Of a stretch of DNA of 25,518 nt, positions 6,090-13,874 are shown piece after piece. A program made the translations under genes and the position numbers. Every line of letters begins with the position of its first letter. Position 1 is the stretch's first letter. The notes under the pieces were generated by a model. The model worked only from the letters and a program-made list of their open reading frames with translations. It had not been told where the DNA came from and made no database searches. Source of the DNA: Phycisphaerae bacterium (GTDB lineage Bacteria; Planctomycetota; Phycisphaerae; UBA1845; UTPLA1); assembly GCA_016935885.1 (NCBI GenBank), contig JAFGQA010000312.1, forward strand, positions 1 through 25,518, written 5' to 3'.

Positions 6090-8195
6090 GTGCTCACCTT
6101 CATGATTGCCGTCGGCAGTCTCGTTCTTTACGTCGTTGCATACCACACATACGGTCGCTGGCTGGCGCGGAGGTTCTTCCGGCTCGACGCCGAAGCGGCT
6201 GTGCCGAGCCGGCAGCTCAACGACGGGCAGGACTACGTGCCCACACGCCGGGAGATCCTGTTCGGCCACCATTTCACGTCCATCGCCGGGACGGGCCCGG
6301 TCGTCGGGCCGGCGCTGGCCGTGATCTGGGGGTGGGTACCGGCGCTGATCTGGGTGCTGCTGGGCTGCATCTTCATGGGAGCCGTCCACGACTTCGGGTC
6401 GCTGGTCGTGTCGATGCGCAACCGGGGCCAGACCATCGGCGAGGTGGCGGGGCGGCTGATCAATCCACGGGTCAAGATCTTGTTCCTGCTGATCCTCTTC
6501 TTGGTGTTGACGATCGTGCTGGCCATCTTCGGGTTGGTGATCGCTTCGATCTTCAGCACGTATCCCGCGTCGGTGCTGAGCGTCTGGGTGGAGATTCCGC
6601 TGGCCGTGACCATGGGCTATCTCGTCTATCGCAAAGGCCTCTCGCCGCACGCTCCGGCGGTGATCGCGTTGGCGCTGATGATGCTTGCCATCGTGTTGGC
6701 GGTGCGGTTCCCGATCCTCCAGTTCAAGTTCGAGCCGCTGACCATCGCCGGCCTGACCTTCTCGCCGATCGTGATCTGGACGGTCATCCTATTGATCTAC
6801 TGCTACATCGCCTCGACGCTGCCGGTCTGGAAGCTCCTTCAGCCGCGCGACTACATCAACAGTCACCAGCTTCTGCTGTGCCTGGCATTGCTGGTCCTCG
6901 GCATCGGGGCGGCATGTCTGTTCCGCGAAGGAGGCGCGCCGATGGTTGCCCCGGCGGTTCAGACGAAGCCGGCCGGCGCGCCGCCGATCATGCCTTTCCT
7001 GTTCATCACGATCGCCTGCGGTGCGATCAGCGGCTTCCACAGCCTGGTCAGCAGCGGCACCAGCAGCAAGCAGATCGCCTGTGAGACCGACGCCCAGTTC
7101 GTCGGCTACGGCGGGATGCTGACCGAAGGCTTCCTGGCTATCCTGGTGATCCTCGCGTGCGGCGCGGGGCTGGGGATGGACTCCTTGGTGCCAGCACGCA
7201 CTTTGTATTCAAGTGGAAACCCAGCTGAATTGCTTTGCTGGGAGAGCATACGAGTCCGTTCAAGTGACCCGAACGCGGAGCTCTGGTTTGTGAGGTTGGC
7301 TGGGGCATTAGAGGACAGTCATGGAACGATTATCACAATGCGGAGATCTGACGGTCGCACCGATTCATTGCAGCGCAGCTACATCGAGTACATCGAACGC
7401 GGCGAGTCAATGAAGATCGCGGGAGGATCGCTTTCCCTTGATGCGGAGGGAGAAGTCCACCTCCACGGACGAGCAGCCTGGCGCAACCGTTACGTTTCTT
7501 GGTCGACCGCACAGGGTCTCGGAGCCAAAGTCGGCGCATTCGTCGACGGCGGCGGCAACTTCGTTGCATCGTTGGGAATTCCACTGAAGACGTCCATCGC
7601 CATTATGGCCGTCCTAGTCGCGTCTTTTGCAGCGACGACGCTGGACACGGCCATGCGGCTGCAACGCTACGTCATTGAGGAACTCGCCACGACGGTCAAG
7701 CTCAAACCACTCGCCAACAAACACGGCGCAACGCTCCTGGCGGCCGTCATCGCTGCCGTCGTTGCGGCACTGCCGCCGCCCGGTCAGACGTGGGCGACCG
7801 GCATGGGCACGGGCGGGCTGATTCTTTGGCCGCTGTTCGGCGCGACCAACCAACTGCTGGCGGGACTGGCACTGCTCGTCGTGGCGTTCTATCTGGCCCG
7901 CCGGAGGCTGCCGGTCTGGTTCATCGCGATCCCAATGGCGGCGATGATCGTCATCCCGCTTTGGGCGATGTTGTATCAACTGTTCTCATCCGACGGCTGG
8001 TGGGCCGGTGGGCAGTACCATCTGGTTGTCACGGGTGTCATCATTCTGGCCCTGGATGTCTGGATGTTCCTCGAGGCGGTGCGGATGTGGCCGAAGATCA
8101 AGGGCGTGCTCGAACCCGGTCTGCCGCCGGAGCCTCGGGGATTTCCTGTCGTTGAGGTCGCAGGCGAAGACGCTGACAGCGGCCGGGCGTGCTAA
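6090..8195 (+). CDS. cstA: CstA-family carbon starvation / organic acid transporter
   Basis: The product is 701 aa, an inner-membrane protein with about 15 hydrophobic segments. The family signature is clear: GTGPVVGPALAVIWGW followed by FMGAVHDFGSLVVSMRNRG (about residues 65-110). Later come GAISGFHSLVSSGT, GAKVGAFVDGGGNF, TTLDTAMRLQRYVIEEL and LWPLFGATNQLLAGLAL. Characterised relatives (E. coli CstA and BtsT) import pyruvate and related compounds or peptides. GTG 6090 has AGGAG 11 nt upstream; ATG 6102 is an in-frame alternative. Residues ~365-455 (7186-7452) form a hydrophilic loop between membrane segments, richer in A/T-ending codons and near 54% GC against about 63-65% around it. The gene converges on a sigma factor gene 80 nt downstream. 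Confidence 0.93.
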   Translation: MLTFMIAVGSLVLYVVAYHTYGRWLARRFFRLDAEAAVPSRQLNDGQDYVPTRREILFGHHFTSIAGTGPVVGPALAVIWGWVPALIWVLLGCIFMGAVHDFGSLVVSMRNRGQTIGEVAGRLINPRVKILFLLILFLVLTIVLAIFGLVIASIFSTYPASVLSVWVEIPLAVTMGYLVYRKGLSPHAPAVIALALMMLAIVLAVRFPILQFKFEPLTIAGLTFSPIVIWTVILLIYCYIASTLPVWKLLQPRDYINSHQLLLCLALLVLGIGAACLFREGGAPMVAPAVQTKPAGAPPIMPFLFITIACGAISGFHSLVSSGTSSKQIACETDAQFVGYGGMLTEGFLAILVILACGAGLGMDSLVPARTLYSSGNPAELLCWESIRVRSSDPNAELWFVRLAGALEDSHGTIITMRRSDGRTDSLQRSYIEYIERGESMKIAGGSLSLDAEGEVHLHGRAAWRNRYVSWSTAQGLGAKVGAFVDGGGNFVASLGIPLKTSIAIMAVLVASFAATTLDTAMRLQRYVIEELATTVKLKPLANKHGATLLAAVIAAVVAALPPPGQTWATGMGTGGLILWPLFGATNQLLAGLALLVVAFYLARRRLPVWFIAIPMAAMIVIPLWAMLYQLFSSDGWWAGGQYHLVVTGVIILALDVWMFLEAVRMWPKIKGVLEPGLPPEPRGFPVVEVAGEDADSGRAC

Positions 8196-8275
8196 GAGGT
8201 TGTCGGCCTCCAGTTACCACAACTCCTGGGCGCAGGAACGGGCAACCGCAGGCTGATCGTGGGCCGTGCGTGGGG

Positions 8276-8845
8276 TCATGGCTCGAAGTAACTTCGCGTT
8301 CGTGGGTCATCGCGCAGGCTATTCAGGGCGCCGTGGAGGTGGGATCTAACGGTGCCGAGGGGGATCGCAAGGACCTCGACGATGTCCGCGAGTGGCATGT
8401 CATCGACGCAACGCATCAGCAGCACCTCCCGCTGGGCTTCGGGCAATGCCGACAGGGCCGCGGCCAGGTCGGCCTTGGCCGATTCGGGGCTGACACCTCC
8501 GTAGGCGGCGACTTGTCCCAAGGTGGAGTCAATGGGATCGCCTGGTGTCGCTCGCCCGTTCTGGCTCTGCCTGGTCTTGGCTAGGTTCTTCACCACGGGA
8601 TACAGAAAGGTCGTCAGTTTGGCGTGCAGTTCCAGGCGGGGGGCCTTCCTCAGCAAGCAGGCGAAGGCGTCGTGCAGGACGCGCAGCGCGTCCTGTTCGT
8701 TGCCGGCGAAGCGATGGGCGAGGCGGAAGGCCCAATCTCGATAGCGGGCGTACAGTTCACCGAACGCGTCGATGCTGCCGCGGTTGACGGCCTCGACGAG
8801 GTCGGCGTCGGGAGTCGGACCGGGATCGGGAGCGAAGATCACCAT
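8276..8845 (-). CDS. RNA polymerase sigma-70 family factor (ECF-like)
   Basis: The product is 189 aa from ATG 8845. The open frame continues to 9133, but that extension translates repeat DNA. Region 2 spans about residues 15-90 (LVEAVNRGSIDAFGELYARY through FLYPVVKNLAKTRQ). Region 4 spans about 120-180 (LSALPEAQREVLLMRCVDDM, then the helix-turn-helix LADIVEVLAIPLGTVRSHLHGAL). A two-domain layout of this length fits ECF-type sigma factors. No anti-sigma gene is adjacent: downstream is the convergent transporter, and upstream is a repeat spacer with an 8-bp tandem array. The lack of a cognate anti-sigma suggests another mode of control. Confidence 0.9.
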   Translation of the reverse strand: MVIFAPDPGPTPDADLVEAVNRGSIDAFGELYARYRDWAFRLAHRFAGNEQDALRVLHDAFACLLRKAPRLELHAKLTTFLYPVVKNLAKTRQSQNGRATPGDPIDSTLGQVAAYGGVSPESAKADLAAALSALPEAQREVLLMRCVDDMPLADIVEVLAIPLGTVRSHLHGALNSLRDDPRTRSYFEP

Positions 8846-8900
8846 GGGGCCACGCAAGCGACGGACGAACAGCGACAACAGGATATACGATGGACGGAAA

Positions 8901-8964
8901 CGTCGAAACGTCAAGACGCCGAGACGTCGAGACGTCAAAACGTCGAGAAGTCGCAACTTCAGAA
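8901..8964. repeat. 8-bp tandem repeat array (eight units)
   Basis: Read in steps of eight the sequence is cgtcgaaa, cgtcaaga, cgccgaga, cgtcgaga, cgtcaaaa, cgtcgaga, agtcgcaa, cttcagaa. The consensus is CGTCRARA, with the last two units degenerate. The array begins 56 bases upstream of the sigma factor ATG (minus strand). Confidence 0.85.
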
Positions 8965-8997
8965 CGGTGGCACCACGGCGCGGCTTCTGGCGACAGC

Positions 8998-9110
8998 CAG
9001 GGTGTGGCACTGCGCGGGCTCCGGTCGCAACCAAAGTGTGGCACGAGCGTCCCGCCCCTATGACCCCACCGGCTCTGGGGCCGGCGCCACAGTCTCCTTC
9101 GCGAGCTCCG
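8998..9110. repeat. Family B repeat, reverse-oriented copy
   Basis: The reverse complement of about 9035-9110 reads ctcgcgaaggagactgtggc, then gccggccccagagccggtgg, then ggtcataggggcgggacgc. That matches the first unit of the 2621-2795 cluster over most of its length. A more degenerate extension with gtgtggcac words reaches back to about 8998. Confidence 0.75.
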
Positions 9111-9356
9111 ATGCCGCTCAACACGAATCGCACAGGACGATGTTATCGGCTCATCGCTTCCCGGCGAACCGCAGGACGGATGGCGCGGGCCCTGCAAAAC
9201 CCATCTGTGGAAGCCGGCGTTGCACCACAAAAACTCGCTAACGCGGAGCGGCCTGAGGTGTCCAAACACGCAGGACCGTGCTGCACGTTGGGCAGGTCCG
9301 TTGTACAATGCTGGGGCACGACCGCGTTACCCGCCTCGCGTGAGGAGACCTACCCA

Positions 9357-9524
9357 ATGAAGGCCTTTCTTGCCCGCTCGTATATCCGCGTGCTGCCATT
9401 GTGCCTGCTGTTGATGATGGCCGGTTGCGATGATGACGAATGGTCCTCCGGAGACGTGACCGACATCGTCTATGCGGTCGGCGACGTGGTGCTGGCGATT
9501 CTCCAAATGGTCCTTTGGCTGTGA
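9357..9524 (+). CDS. Small lipoprotein (55 aa)
   Basis: ATG 9357 is preceded by GAGGAG with 9 nt spacing. The product has a short basic N-terminus, a hydrophobic core (LPLCLLLMM) and a lipobox MMAGC with Cys24 as the lipid site. DDDEWSSGD follows, then a second hydrophobic stretch (IVYAVGDVVLAILQMVLWL) running to the C-terminus. Aspartates directly after the lipidated Cys suggest inner-membrane retention by analogy with the +2 rule of enterobacteria, which may not hold here. The function is unknown. It converges on the YdiJ-like gene with 11 nt between the stops. The signal peptide and ribosome site make it credible despite its size. Confidence 0.75.
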   Translation: MKAFLARSYIRVLPLCLLLMMAGCDDDEWSSGDVTDIVYAVGDVVLAILQMVLWL

Positions 9525-9535
9525 TGTGGAGTTCG

Positions 9536-12500
9536 TCAGGCCAGGGCGTCGGCGATGTACTCGACGACGTGGCGCGGGTCGGCGCCGGTGTGATGCTCGA
9601 TGTGATGGCGGCAACTGAAGCCGGAGACGGCGATCTCCGCGTCGCCGCGCGAGCGAATCGCCGGGAACAACCGTTGCTCGCCGATGGTCCTGGCAACGTC
9701 GTAGTGTTCGACTTCATGTCCGAACGAGCCGGCCATGCCGCAGCAGCCGCTGTCGATCTCCGATGCCTTGCCATGGGTGCTCGCCGTCAGAAGAGCCATC
9801 GTGTCTTCGGTGCCGATAAGCGATTTCTGGTGGCAGTGGCCGTGGTACCGTAGCGGTGGGCGGTCGTCCTTGAACCGCAGGGCGTCGGGCCTTTCTTTCA
9901 AGATCGCGGAGACGAATGACTCGATCGTCACCGCCATCCTGGCGATCTGCCTGGCTTCCTGCGTTCGGACCAGTTGGGGGTACTCGTCGACCAAGGTCAG
10001 CAGGCAACTCGGCTCGGTGCCGACGATGGGAATACCGGCGGCGGCGTAAGGCGCGAGGACGGCCACGTTGGCCGTGGCGAGCCGCTTCGCCTTGGCCAGC
10101 AGGCCCTTGCTGATCGCCGGTCGGCCGCAACACTTGGTCGGCGGGACGATGACGTCGTAGCCCAAGGCATCAAGGACCTTGACGGCGGCCATGCCAACCT
10201 GCGGTGTATAACAGTTCGTCCAGGTGTCAAGAAAATAGACAACCTGCGGCTTCGTGCCCATCTTCGAACTTGACGAGGCGGAGGCATCGGGCGTCGCGAT
10301 GCTCGAGCCCACGGATCGCAGTCCGCCGGCGACGGATTGTGATCCGTGGGCTTGGTGGGCGAGCCACTTGCGGAACGTCTGCCGGGCAAACCGTGGCGGC
10401 GGCACGCGCCGATCAAGCCCGAACAACCGCTCCATCAGGGCCCGCATCCATCGCGATTGCACGAGCCAGTTGCTGACAGGCGCGAACCGGCAACCCCACG
10501 GCGCGAGCTCCGCCACCGCGGCGATCAGCCGGCTGCGTCGCGGCGCGCCTAGCCGAAGATGGCGTTGATTCAGCCATTCGGCCTTGAGCCTGGCCATGTC
10601 CACGCCCGTGGGACACTCTGTCCGGCAGGCCTTGCAGCTCAGGCACAGGTCCATGACCTCATCGATCGCGGGGTCGGACAGGCCATTGAGCAGGCCGCAG
10701 TCTGAGAGGGCGACGCGGAGCGCATTGGCCCGCCCGCGTGTGCTGTGCTTTTCGTCGCCGGTAGCCATGTACGACGGGCACATTGTCCCCACGAGGCGTT
10801 GGCGGCATTGTCCGACGCCGCTGCACATGCCCGCCAAGCCGGCCATGCCACCGTGCGTGCTGAAATCGAGGACCGTGTCCAGCCGCCCGCTCGCGCTCGC
10901 GGAGGCCGCGTGGGCTGAAGCCCGCGGCTCCTCAGCCACTGAAGTACGCGGTTTCTCGGATTCGTATCGCAGGTTGTCCGTCATCGGCAGCGGCGAGACG
11001 ATCTTGCCGGGATTCAGCAGGCCGTGCGGATCGAACGCGCGCTTGATCTTGCCGAACGCTTCGACGATCCGCGGGCCGTACATCTTCCCGAGCCAGCACG
11101 AGCGAACGATGCCGTCGCCGTGTTCGCCCGTCATCGTGCCGCCGAACTCGAGTGCCAAGCTGCTGACACGATCGGCGATTCGCTGCATGCGCTCGACGTC
11201 GTCGCGGCGTTTGAGGTTGAGCACGGGCCGGACGTGCAGGCACCCCGCGCTGGCATGGGCGTAGTAGCCGACCTGCTCGACGTGTTCGTCCAACAGGATG
11301 GCACGGAACCGTTCGATGTAGTCGCGGAGCCGCGCCGGCTCGACGGCGGTGTCCTCCACGAAGGCGTACGGCTGGCGGTCGCCTGGTCTGGACATCAGCA
11401 GGCCGAGACCACTTTTGCGAACCTGCCAGACGTCGGCCTGCTCGTCCGGGTTGGTTAAGACCGGCCATGCGCAACCGATGGAGCGCGCCTTGAGATCGTC
11501 TACGACGGCCTGAAGCCGCCGCGCCAGTTCGTCCGCGTCATCATCGTATAGCTCGACGATCAGAATCGCCTGCGGATCACCTTGGATAAACGAGCAACGC
11601 CTCGCCGTCGCCGGGTTGGCCCTCGCCGTATCGAGGATCAGCTTGTCCACCAATTCAACGGCGGCCGGCGAGTGGCTCAATGCGGCCGGTGTCGCCGCAA
11701 GTGACGCCGGCAGGTCGTCAAAGTGGACGATGACCAGCCCCTTGTGCTTCGGCAAGGGCGTCAGCTTCAGCGTCGCGCCAACAACGAGGCACAACGTGCC
11801 TTCGCTGCCGCAGACGATGGTCTCCGGGTTCGTCCGCCCGTCCTTGATTTGCAGGCGGTCGAGGGCGTAGCCACCGTTGCAGCGTAAGACCTTCGGATAG
11901 CGCTCCGCGATTTCGCCGGCAAGGTCCCGCGCCACGGCGACCAGCGTTTCCTCGCAACGGCGTGCCAGGGGGTTGTCAGACGAGAAGGTCCGCACGGCGG
12001 ACCCTACACTGTTGTTGTTGAGGAACTTTGCGGCTCGCGAAGAAAACTGTGGCACCGGCGTCTCGCCGGTGGAGTCACCGGCGAGACGCCGGTGCCACAA
12101 TTTGCCTGCGGCCGGAGGCCGCGCTGGGCGACTTGCTTCGACGTCTGGACCCCAGGTGCATGTCGAACCGTCCGACAGGACGACGTCCAGGCTGAGGACG
12201 TGGTCGACCGTGCGGCCGAACAGCACCGACCGGGCCCCACAGGAGTTGTTGGCGATCATGCCGCCGATGGTCGCCCGGCTGCCGGTGGCGACATCGGGGG
12301 CGAAATGCAGGCCGTACGGCTTCAGCTCGGCGTTCAGTTCGTCGAGGACGACGCCCGGTTCGACCTTGGCCGTTCGGCGGTCGGCGTCGATGGTCAGGAC
12401 GCGGTTCAGGTACCTGGAACAGTCCAATTGCAGGCCGCCATTGACGGCCCCACCGGTCAAGCCCGTGCCGGCGCCCCGCGCGGTCAACGGCACGCCGTGT

Positions 12501-12754
12501 CTGGCGCACGCGCGGACCGTGGCGATCACGTCACCGACCGATCGCGGCAGAACGACGCCGTCTGGGACGATCTGGTAGATGCTCGCATCGGTGGCGTATA
12601 AGGCACGGGATAGCGCATCAGCCCAAACATCACCGGCGATCGTGGAACGCAGTTCGTCGATTGCGGCGGTGGCTTGCGGATCGGGCAGGTTCTCTCGCAT
12701 GATGTCCGTTCGGTCTGGCGTGGCTCGAGTCGTGCGTCTTTTCTGCGCGGTCAT
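9536..12754 (-). CDS. YdiJ-like FAD-linked oxidase / Fe-S / CCG-domain dehydrogenase
   Basis: The product is 1072 aa. ATG 12754 is chosen because it lies 7 nt after the upstream stop with AAGG just before it; ATG 12700 is an alternative. The order is an FAD-binding domain (VVLPRSVGDV, RGAGTGLTGGAV, IGGMIANNSCGARS), an FAD-oxidase C-terminal domain (GYYAHASAGCLHVRP, TGEHGDG, NPGKIV), and two [4Fe-4S] motifs (CSGVGQC with CPSY near 641-661; CLSCKACRTECP near 701-712). GlpC/HdrD-like CCG segments follow (KCCGRP near 873, GHCHQKS near 970, SGCCGMAGS near 1000). YdiJ relatives oxidise D-2-hydroxyacids such as D-lactate or D-2-hydroxyglutarate. It is probably cytoplasmic, at the membrane face. Three palindromes lie in frame inside the gene, at residues ~218-235, ~607-617 and ~801-816. 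Confidence 0.93.
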   Translation of the reverse strand: MTAQKRRTTRATPDRTDIMRENLPDPQATAAIDELRSTIAGDVWADALSRALYATDASIYQIVPDGVVLPRSVGDVIATVRACARHGVPLTARGAGTGLTGGAVNGGLQLDCSRYLNRVLTIDADRRTAKVEPGVVLDELNAELKPYGLHFAPDVATGSRATIGGMIANNSCGARSVLFGRTVDHVLSLDVVLSDGSTCTWGPDVEASRPARPPAAGKLWHRRLAGDSTGETPVPQFSSRAAKFLNNNSVGSAVRTFSSDNPLARRCEETLVAVARDLAGEIAERYPKVLRCNGGYALDRLQIKDGRTNPETIVCGSEGTLCLVVGATLKLTPLPKHKGLVIVHFDDLPASLAATPAALSHSPAAVELVDKLILDTARANPATARRCSFIQGDPQAILIVELYDDDADELARRLQAVVDDLKARSIGCAWPVLTNPDEQADVWQVRKSGLGLLMSRPGDRQPYAFVEDTAVEPARLRDYIERFRAILLDEHVEQVGYYAHASAGCLHVRPVLNLKRRDDVERMQRIADRVSSLALEFGGTMTGEHGDGIVRSCWLGKMYGPRIVEAFGKIKRAFDPHGLLNPGKIVSPLPMTDNLRYESEKPRTSVAEEPRASAHAASASASGRLDTVLDFSTHGGMAGLAGMCSGVGQCRQRLVGTMCPSYMATGDEKHSTRGRANALRVALSDCGLLNGLSDPAIDEVMDLCLSCKACRTECPTGVDMARLKAEWLNQRHLRLGAPRRSRLIAAVAELAPWGCRFAPVSNWLVQSRWMRALMERLFGLDRRVPPPRFARQTFRKWLAHQAHGSQSVAGGLRSVGSSIATPDASASSSSKMGTKPQVVYFLDTWTNCYTPQVGMAAVKVLDALGYDVIVPPTKCCGRPAISKGLLAKAKRLATANVAVLAPYAAAGIPIVGTEPSCLLTLVDEYPQLVRTQEARQIARMAVTIESFVSAILKERPDALRFKDDRPPLRYHGHCHQKSLIGTEDTMALLTASTHGKASEIDSGCCGMAGSFGHEVEHYDVARTIGEQRLFPAIRSRGDAEIAVSGFSCRHHIEHHTGADPRHVVEYIADALA
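10306..10352. repeat. Palindrome inside the YdiJ-like gene (Fe-S to CCG linker)
   Basis: agcccacggatcgcagtccg (10306-10325) pairs with the 20 bases at 10333-10352, with 18 of 20 positions complementary and a 7-base loop. In the protein it falls in a Q/S/G/A-rich linker between the Fe-S domain and the first CCG domain. Confidence 0.85.
10904..10930. repeat. Family D palindrome inside the YdiJ-like gene
   Basis: This is an imperfect palindrome around gggctgaagccc, a 25/27 match to the intergenic copy at 1602-1628. It encodes part of an A/S/E/R-rich linker between the FAD-oxidase C-terminal domain and the first Fe-S motif. Confidence 0.8.
12034..12100. repeat. Family B palindrome inside the YdiJ-like gene (FAD-domain loop)
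   Basis: A perfect 23-bp inverted repeat (12048-12070 with 12077-12099, 6-base loop ggagtc) is preceded by the family B lead-in ctcgcgaagaaaac. Each arm is itself near-palindromic (accggcgtctcgccggt). On the coding strand the hairpin reads LWHRRLAGDSTGETPVPQ without a stop. Confidence 0.93.
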
Positions 12755-12761
12755 CGGCGCC

Positions 12762-13652
12762 TTACGTCCGGGCCACGGCCACGATCTCGTCGCTGCTCGT
12801 CCCTCGCGAGCGAAGACGGGCCAGCGCGCTGCACAGATTACGGGAGCGGGCAAGCAGCCGCCAGATCACTGTCTTGTCCGACCGCGCGCGGAGCCGGGCG
12901 CCACGTTGCCACCGCGTTGTACGTCGCTTCCAGTGCAGCTCGACATCGGCGAAGCCGCCGTGGCGCAAGATCTCGGTCAGTGTTGCTGCCGTGAAGTGGT
13001 TCTGGTGTCGCGGCAGGTCCCAGCCGGGCCAGTCCGCCCCGAATAGCCTGGCCGCCGCAGACTCGGCGTTCGGGACGGACACAATCAGTCTGCCCCCCGA
13101 GGCGAGGCGCCGCCGCAGGTCGCGCACGGTGGCGAGTGGATCTGGGACGTGGTCCAGCACGGCAAGCATCGTGATGACCTCGAACTCGCGCTCGGGCAAC
13201 GCCACCCCGGGGATCGCGCCCCGAACCACCTGCAGCCCCTGTCGGCGTGCCGCCAGCACCGCGCCTTCCGCCGGGTCCACGCCGTACACCGTCCAGCCCG
13301 CCACCTTCTTCCGCAACATGTACGCCCCGCTGCCGCAGCCGACGTCGAGCAGGCGTTTGCGGCCGATCTCCGGCAACCGGTCCCAAGCGTCTCGCCCCCT
13401 GGCGTTCGACCTTTGCCCCACGGCCCGCTCCGGCACGTGCGCCGCGTAATCCTTCGGGTAGTAAGCAGGCAAGTCCTCCGGCGCGACTTGTGGGTTCGTG
13501 AACAACATGGTACACAGCCGGCATCGAACGACGTGAAACGTGCCTGGAAAGCCGAATGTCGTGTCGCCCGCCGTCAGGTAGGCTTCGTAGTCTGTTTGCT
13601 TGCACAGTGGACAAGGCCGCGTTAGTAATCGTGGTTTAGTTGTCGCGGCCAT
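12762..13652 (-). CDS. Zinc-ribbon class I methyltransferase
   Basis: The product is 296 aa. The N-terminus has two CxxC pairs (Cys14/17 and Cys44/47; CPLC and CRLC), consistent with a zinc ribbon. The Rossmann domain follows, with motif I RLLDVGCGSGAYM at about 100-112, an acidic residue in VYGVDPAEG, and MLAVLDHVPDPLATVRDLRRRL and GGRLIVSVPN. NHFTAATLTEILRHGGF is the usual Methyltransf_23 C-terminal segment. In this family such proteins often modify sugars or lipid-linked glycans. It is followed 7 nt later by the YdiJ-like gene, so the two are probably cotranscribed, though a functional link is not obvious. ATG 13652 has no clear Shine-Dalgarno. Confidence 0.9.
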   Translation of the reverse strand: MAATTKPRLLTRPCPLCKQTDYEAYLTAGDTTFGFPGTFHVVRCRLCTMLFTNPQVAPEDLPAYYPKDYAAHVPERAVGQRSNARGRDAWDRLPEIGRKRLLDVGCGSGAYMLRKKVAGWTVYGVDPAEGAVLAARRQGLQVVRGAIPGVALPEREFEVITMLAVLDHVPDPLATVRDLRRRLASGGRLIVSVPNAESAAARLFGADWPGWDLPRHQNHFTAATLTEILRHGGFADVELHWKRRTTRWQRGARLRARSDKTVIWRLLARSRNLCSALARLRSRGTSSDEIVAVART

Positions 13653-13787
13653 GGTTGAGGTTCATTGTGGGCCGGCCGTGGGCGCCGGTCCAGGAGAACG
13701 GTCAGCCGTCAGTGATCTGCATTCGGCGGAACGGTGCGGCTGGCAGTCAGCCCTACAGCGCAAGGTCGTCGTGTAGCAGGCCCAAGA

Positions 13788-13810
13788 GCCCCCGACCTTG
13801 GTCGGGGGGC
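13788..13810. repeat. GC hairpin gcccccgacc/ggtcggggggc
   Basis: A ten-base stem with a two-base loop and one extra G on the right arm. A related gagccc, gggagcccccgatc stretch occurs at about 3179-3197. There is no T-run on either side, so it is not a typical rho-independent terminator. Confidence 0.7.
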
Positions 13811-13874
13811 ACGCTCAGACGGGGCTGCACAGCCACCCCTCGACCAAGATCGCGTACGTGCTTAGCGTTCAGCC

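Larger units (their letters stand above)
8846..9356. other. Repeat-bearing spacer between sigma factor and small lipoprotein
   Basis: This spacer contains the 8-bp tandem array (8901-8964) and a family B copy in reverse orientation (about 8998-9110). The rest, 9110-9340, is unassigned. Long open frames crossing it on both strands are products of the GC-rich repeats, not genes. Confidence 0.65.

Noticed and set aside
5786..7084. Open frame of 432 codons on the plus strand running into the CstA gene
   Set aside because: It is in a different frame from the transporter, starts in a family A repeat, and yields an R/A/G-rich translation without a fold.
7186..7452. Insertion sequence inside the CstA gene
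   Set aside because: The frame is intact, there are no terminal repeats or transposase, and the segment reads as a protein loop. A distinct domain is more likely.
8772..9356. Long N-terminal extension of the small lipoprotein frame
   Set aside because: The extension translates the 8-bp array and a family B repeat. The internal ATG at 9357 has its own ribosome site and signal peptide.
13788..13810. Rho-independent terminator
   Set aside because: The stem is strong, but no T-run follows on either strand and no gene ends nearby.
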